A stretch of DNA of 6,721 nucleotides from assembly GCA_947258635.1 (NCBI GenBank), contig CAMYJM010000146.1, forward strand, positions 1 through 6,721, in the 5' to 3' direction. The stretch's first letter is position 1, and each line of letters starts with the position of its first letter. Positions 5,819 to 6,721 of the stretch are shown piece by piece. A program made the position numbers and the translations under genes. Origin of the DNA: an uncultured Acidimicrobiaceae bacterium (GTDB taxonomy: Bacteria > Actinomycetota > Acidimicrobiia > Spongiisociales > UBA5794). The notes below the pieces were generated by a model, which was given only the letters and a program-made list of their open reading frames with translations, was not told the origin of the DNA and ran no database searches.

Positions 5819-6721
5819 ATGACCGCAGAGATTCCAGAGAAGCAGCACGAGGGCGGAGAGCTTCCCACCAGCGCCGAGGTGATCGTCGTCGGCGGGGGCA
5901 TCGTCGGCTGCTCGATTGCGTACCACCTGACACGTCGCGGCGTCAGCGACGTGCTCCTGATCGAGCAGGGGACGCTCACCGGTGGCACGACGTGGCACGC
6001 CGCCGGGTTGGTGAGCCAGCTCAAGTCATCGCACAGCCTCACCAGGCTCGCCACCTACTCCGCCCGCCTCTTCGAGGAACTCGAGGACGAGACCGGCCAG
6101 GCGACCGGGTACCGCACACCGGGATCGGTGTCTGTCGCCTCGGACGAGGAGAGGTATGAGGAGATCCTGCGCGGCATGTCGATGGCCAAGACGGTGGACG
6201 TCGCCATCGAAGTGATCACACCGCAGCAGGCCAAGGAGTTCTGGCCGGAGATGTACATCGACGATCTCGTCGGTGCCGTCTACATCCCGCAGGATGGCCA
6301 GACATCTCCCGTCGACACCACCATGGCGCTCGCCAAGGGCGCCAAAGACCGCGGGGCCCGCATCGTCGAGGGAGTGGCCGTCGAGCGCCTGCGGGTGGAG
6401 AACGAGCGCATCGTGGGTGTCGAAACCGAGCGGGGCTACATCGCGGCCGATGCGGTCGTGCTGGCGACCGGGATGTGGACTCGCCACCTTGCCGAGACGG
6501 CCGGCGTCAACGTGCCGCTTCAGGCCTGCGAGCACTTCTACATAGTGACCGAACCGGTCGCGGGGTTGGCTCCGGATACGCCGACGCTGCGCGACCCGAC
6601 CAACTACACCTACTTCAAGGAGGAGACCGGCAAGATAATGGCCGGCTTCTTCGAGCCGCGGGCCAAGGTCTGGAATCTCGACGGCGTCCCTCGTGATTTC
6701 ACTTTCGGCACACTGCCTGAG
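5819..6721 (+). CDS. FAD-dependent oxidoreductase, dimethylglycine/sarcosine dehydrogenase-like (cut by right edge)
   Basis: I translated 301 codons with no stop. After a polar 18-residue leader comes a Rossmann FAD-binding motif, VIVVGGGIVGCSIAYHL (21-37; GxGxxG at 25-30), ending in LLIEQG (46-51). GGTTWHAAG (55-63) is the signature of dimethylglycine and sarcosine dehydrogenases; H60 matches the histidine that carries covalent FAD in mitochondrial dimethylglycine dehydrogenase. Further DAO-family features are ETGQATGYRTPGSVSVA (91-107), VVLATGMW (213-220) and EHFYIVTEP (238-246). The DMGDH-like block YFKEETGKIMAGFFEP (265-280) follows, then the start of the DFTFGTLPE segment. Such proteins oxidise N-methyl amines to iminium products, often passing the one-carbon unit to tetrahydrofolate through a C-terminal GcvT-like domain of an 800-residue protein. 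Whether that domain exists here lies beyond the window. It sits directly after the aminotransferase and probably shares its transcript. Confidence 0.92.
   Translation, partial: MTAEIPEKQHEGGELPTSAEVIVVGGGIVGCSIAYHLTRRGVSDVLLIEQGTLTGGTTWHAAGLVSQLKSSHSLTRLATYSARLFEELEDETGQATGYRTPGSVSVASDEERYEEILRGMSMAKTVDVAIEVITPQQAKEFWPEMYIDDLVGAVYIPQDGQTSPVDTTMALAKGAKDRGARIVEGVAVERLRVENERIVGVETERGYIAADAVVLATGMWTRHLAETAGVNVPLQACEHFYIVTEPVAGLAPDTPTLRDPTNYTYFKEETGKIMAGFFEPRAKVWNLDGVPRDFTFGTLPE

Overview
The window is a GC-rich, gene-dense stretch (about two thirds G+C by eye) that reads as actinobacterial. The evidence is the strong G/C third-position bias, a candidate leaderless start at position 765, and a short RNB ribonuclease with the SRDLDQA form of its metal-binding motif. 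Finer placement, for example Acidimicrobiia or a related uncultured lineage, is only a guess. There are six protein genes, two of them cut by the window edges. I see no RNA gene, insertion sequence, CRISPR array or phage gene.

Left part (1-764): the N-terminal 146 codons of an alpha/beta hydrolase run leftward from a GTG at 440 and leave the window just after the nucleophile motif GHSYGG. A 324-bp divergent spacer (441-764) separates it from the RNase gene. The spacer holds a tandem TGCAAATGG repeat and a probable leaderless promoter.

Middle (765-2888): a complete RNB-domain exoribonuclease (765-2183) converges on a HAD-superfamily hydrolase (2196-2888, minus). Their stop codons sit in the two arms of one perfect 7-bp hairpin, a candidate bidirectional terminator.

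Right part (2885-6721): this looks like a catabolic module. A MocR/GabR-type regulator (GntR winged helix fused to an aminotransferase-like PLP domain, minus strand) overlaps the HAD gene by ATGA, so the two are probably one transcript. Across a 116-bp divergent spacer lies a class III PLP aminotransferase, followed 28 bp later by a dimethylglycine/sarcosine dehydrogenase-like flavoprotein with the TWHAAG covalent-FAD motif, cut at the right edge. MocR proteins of the GabR and TauR type control adjacent aminotransferase genes. By analogy this regulator probably senses an amine or amino acid that the neighbouring enzymes degrade by oxidative N-demethylation and transamination. The substrate cannot be read from the sequence. 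The module is the most interesting part of the window, but its families are all known and I found no clear evidence of an unprecedented system.
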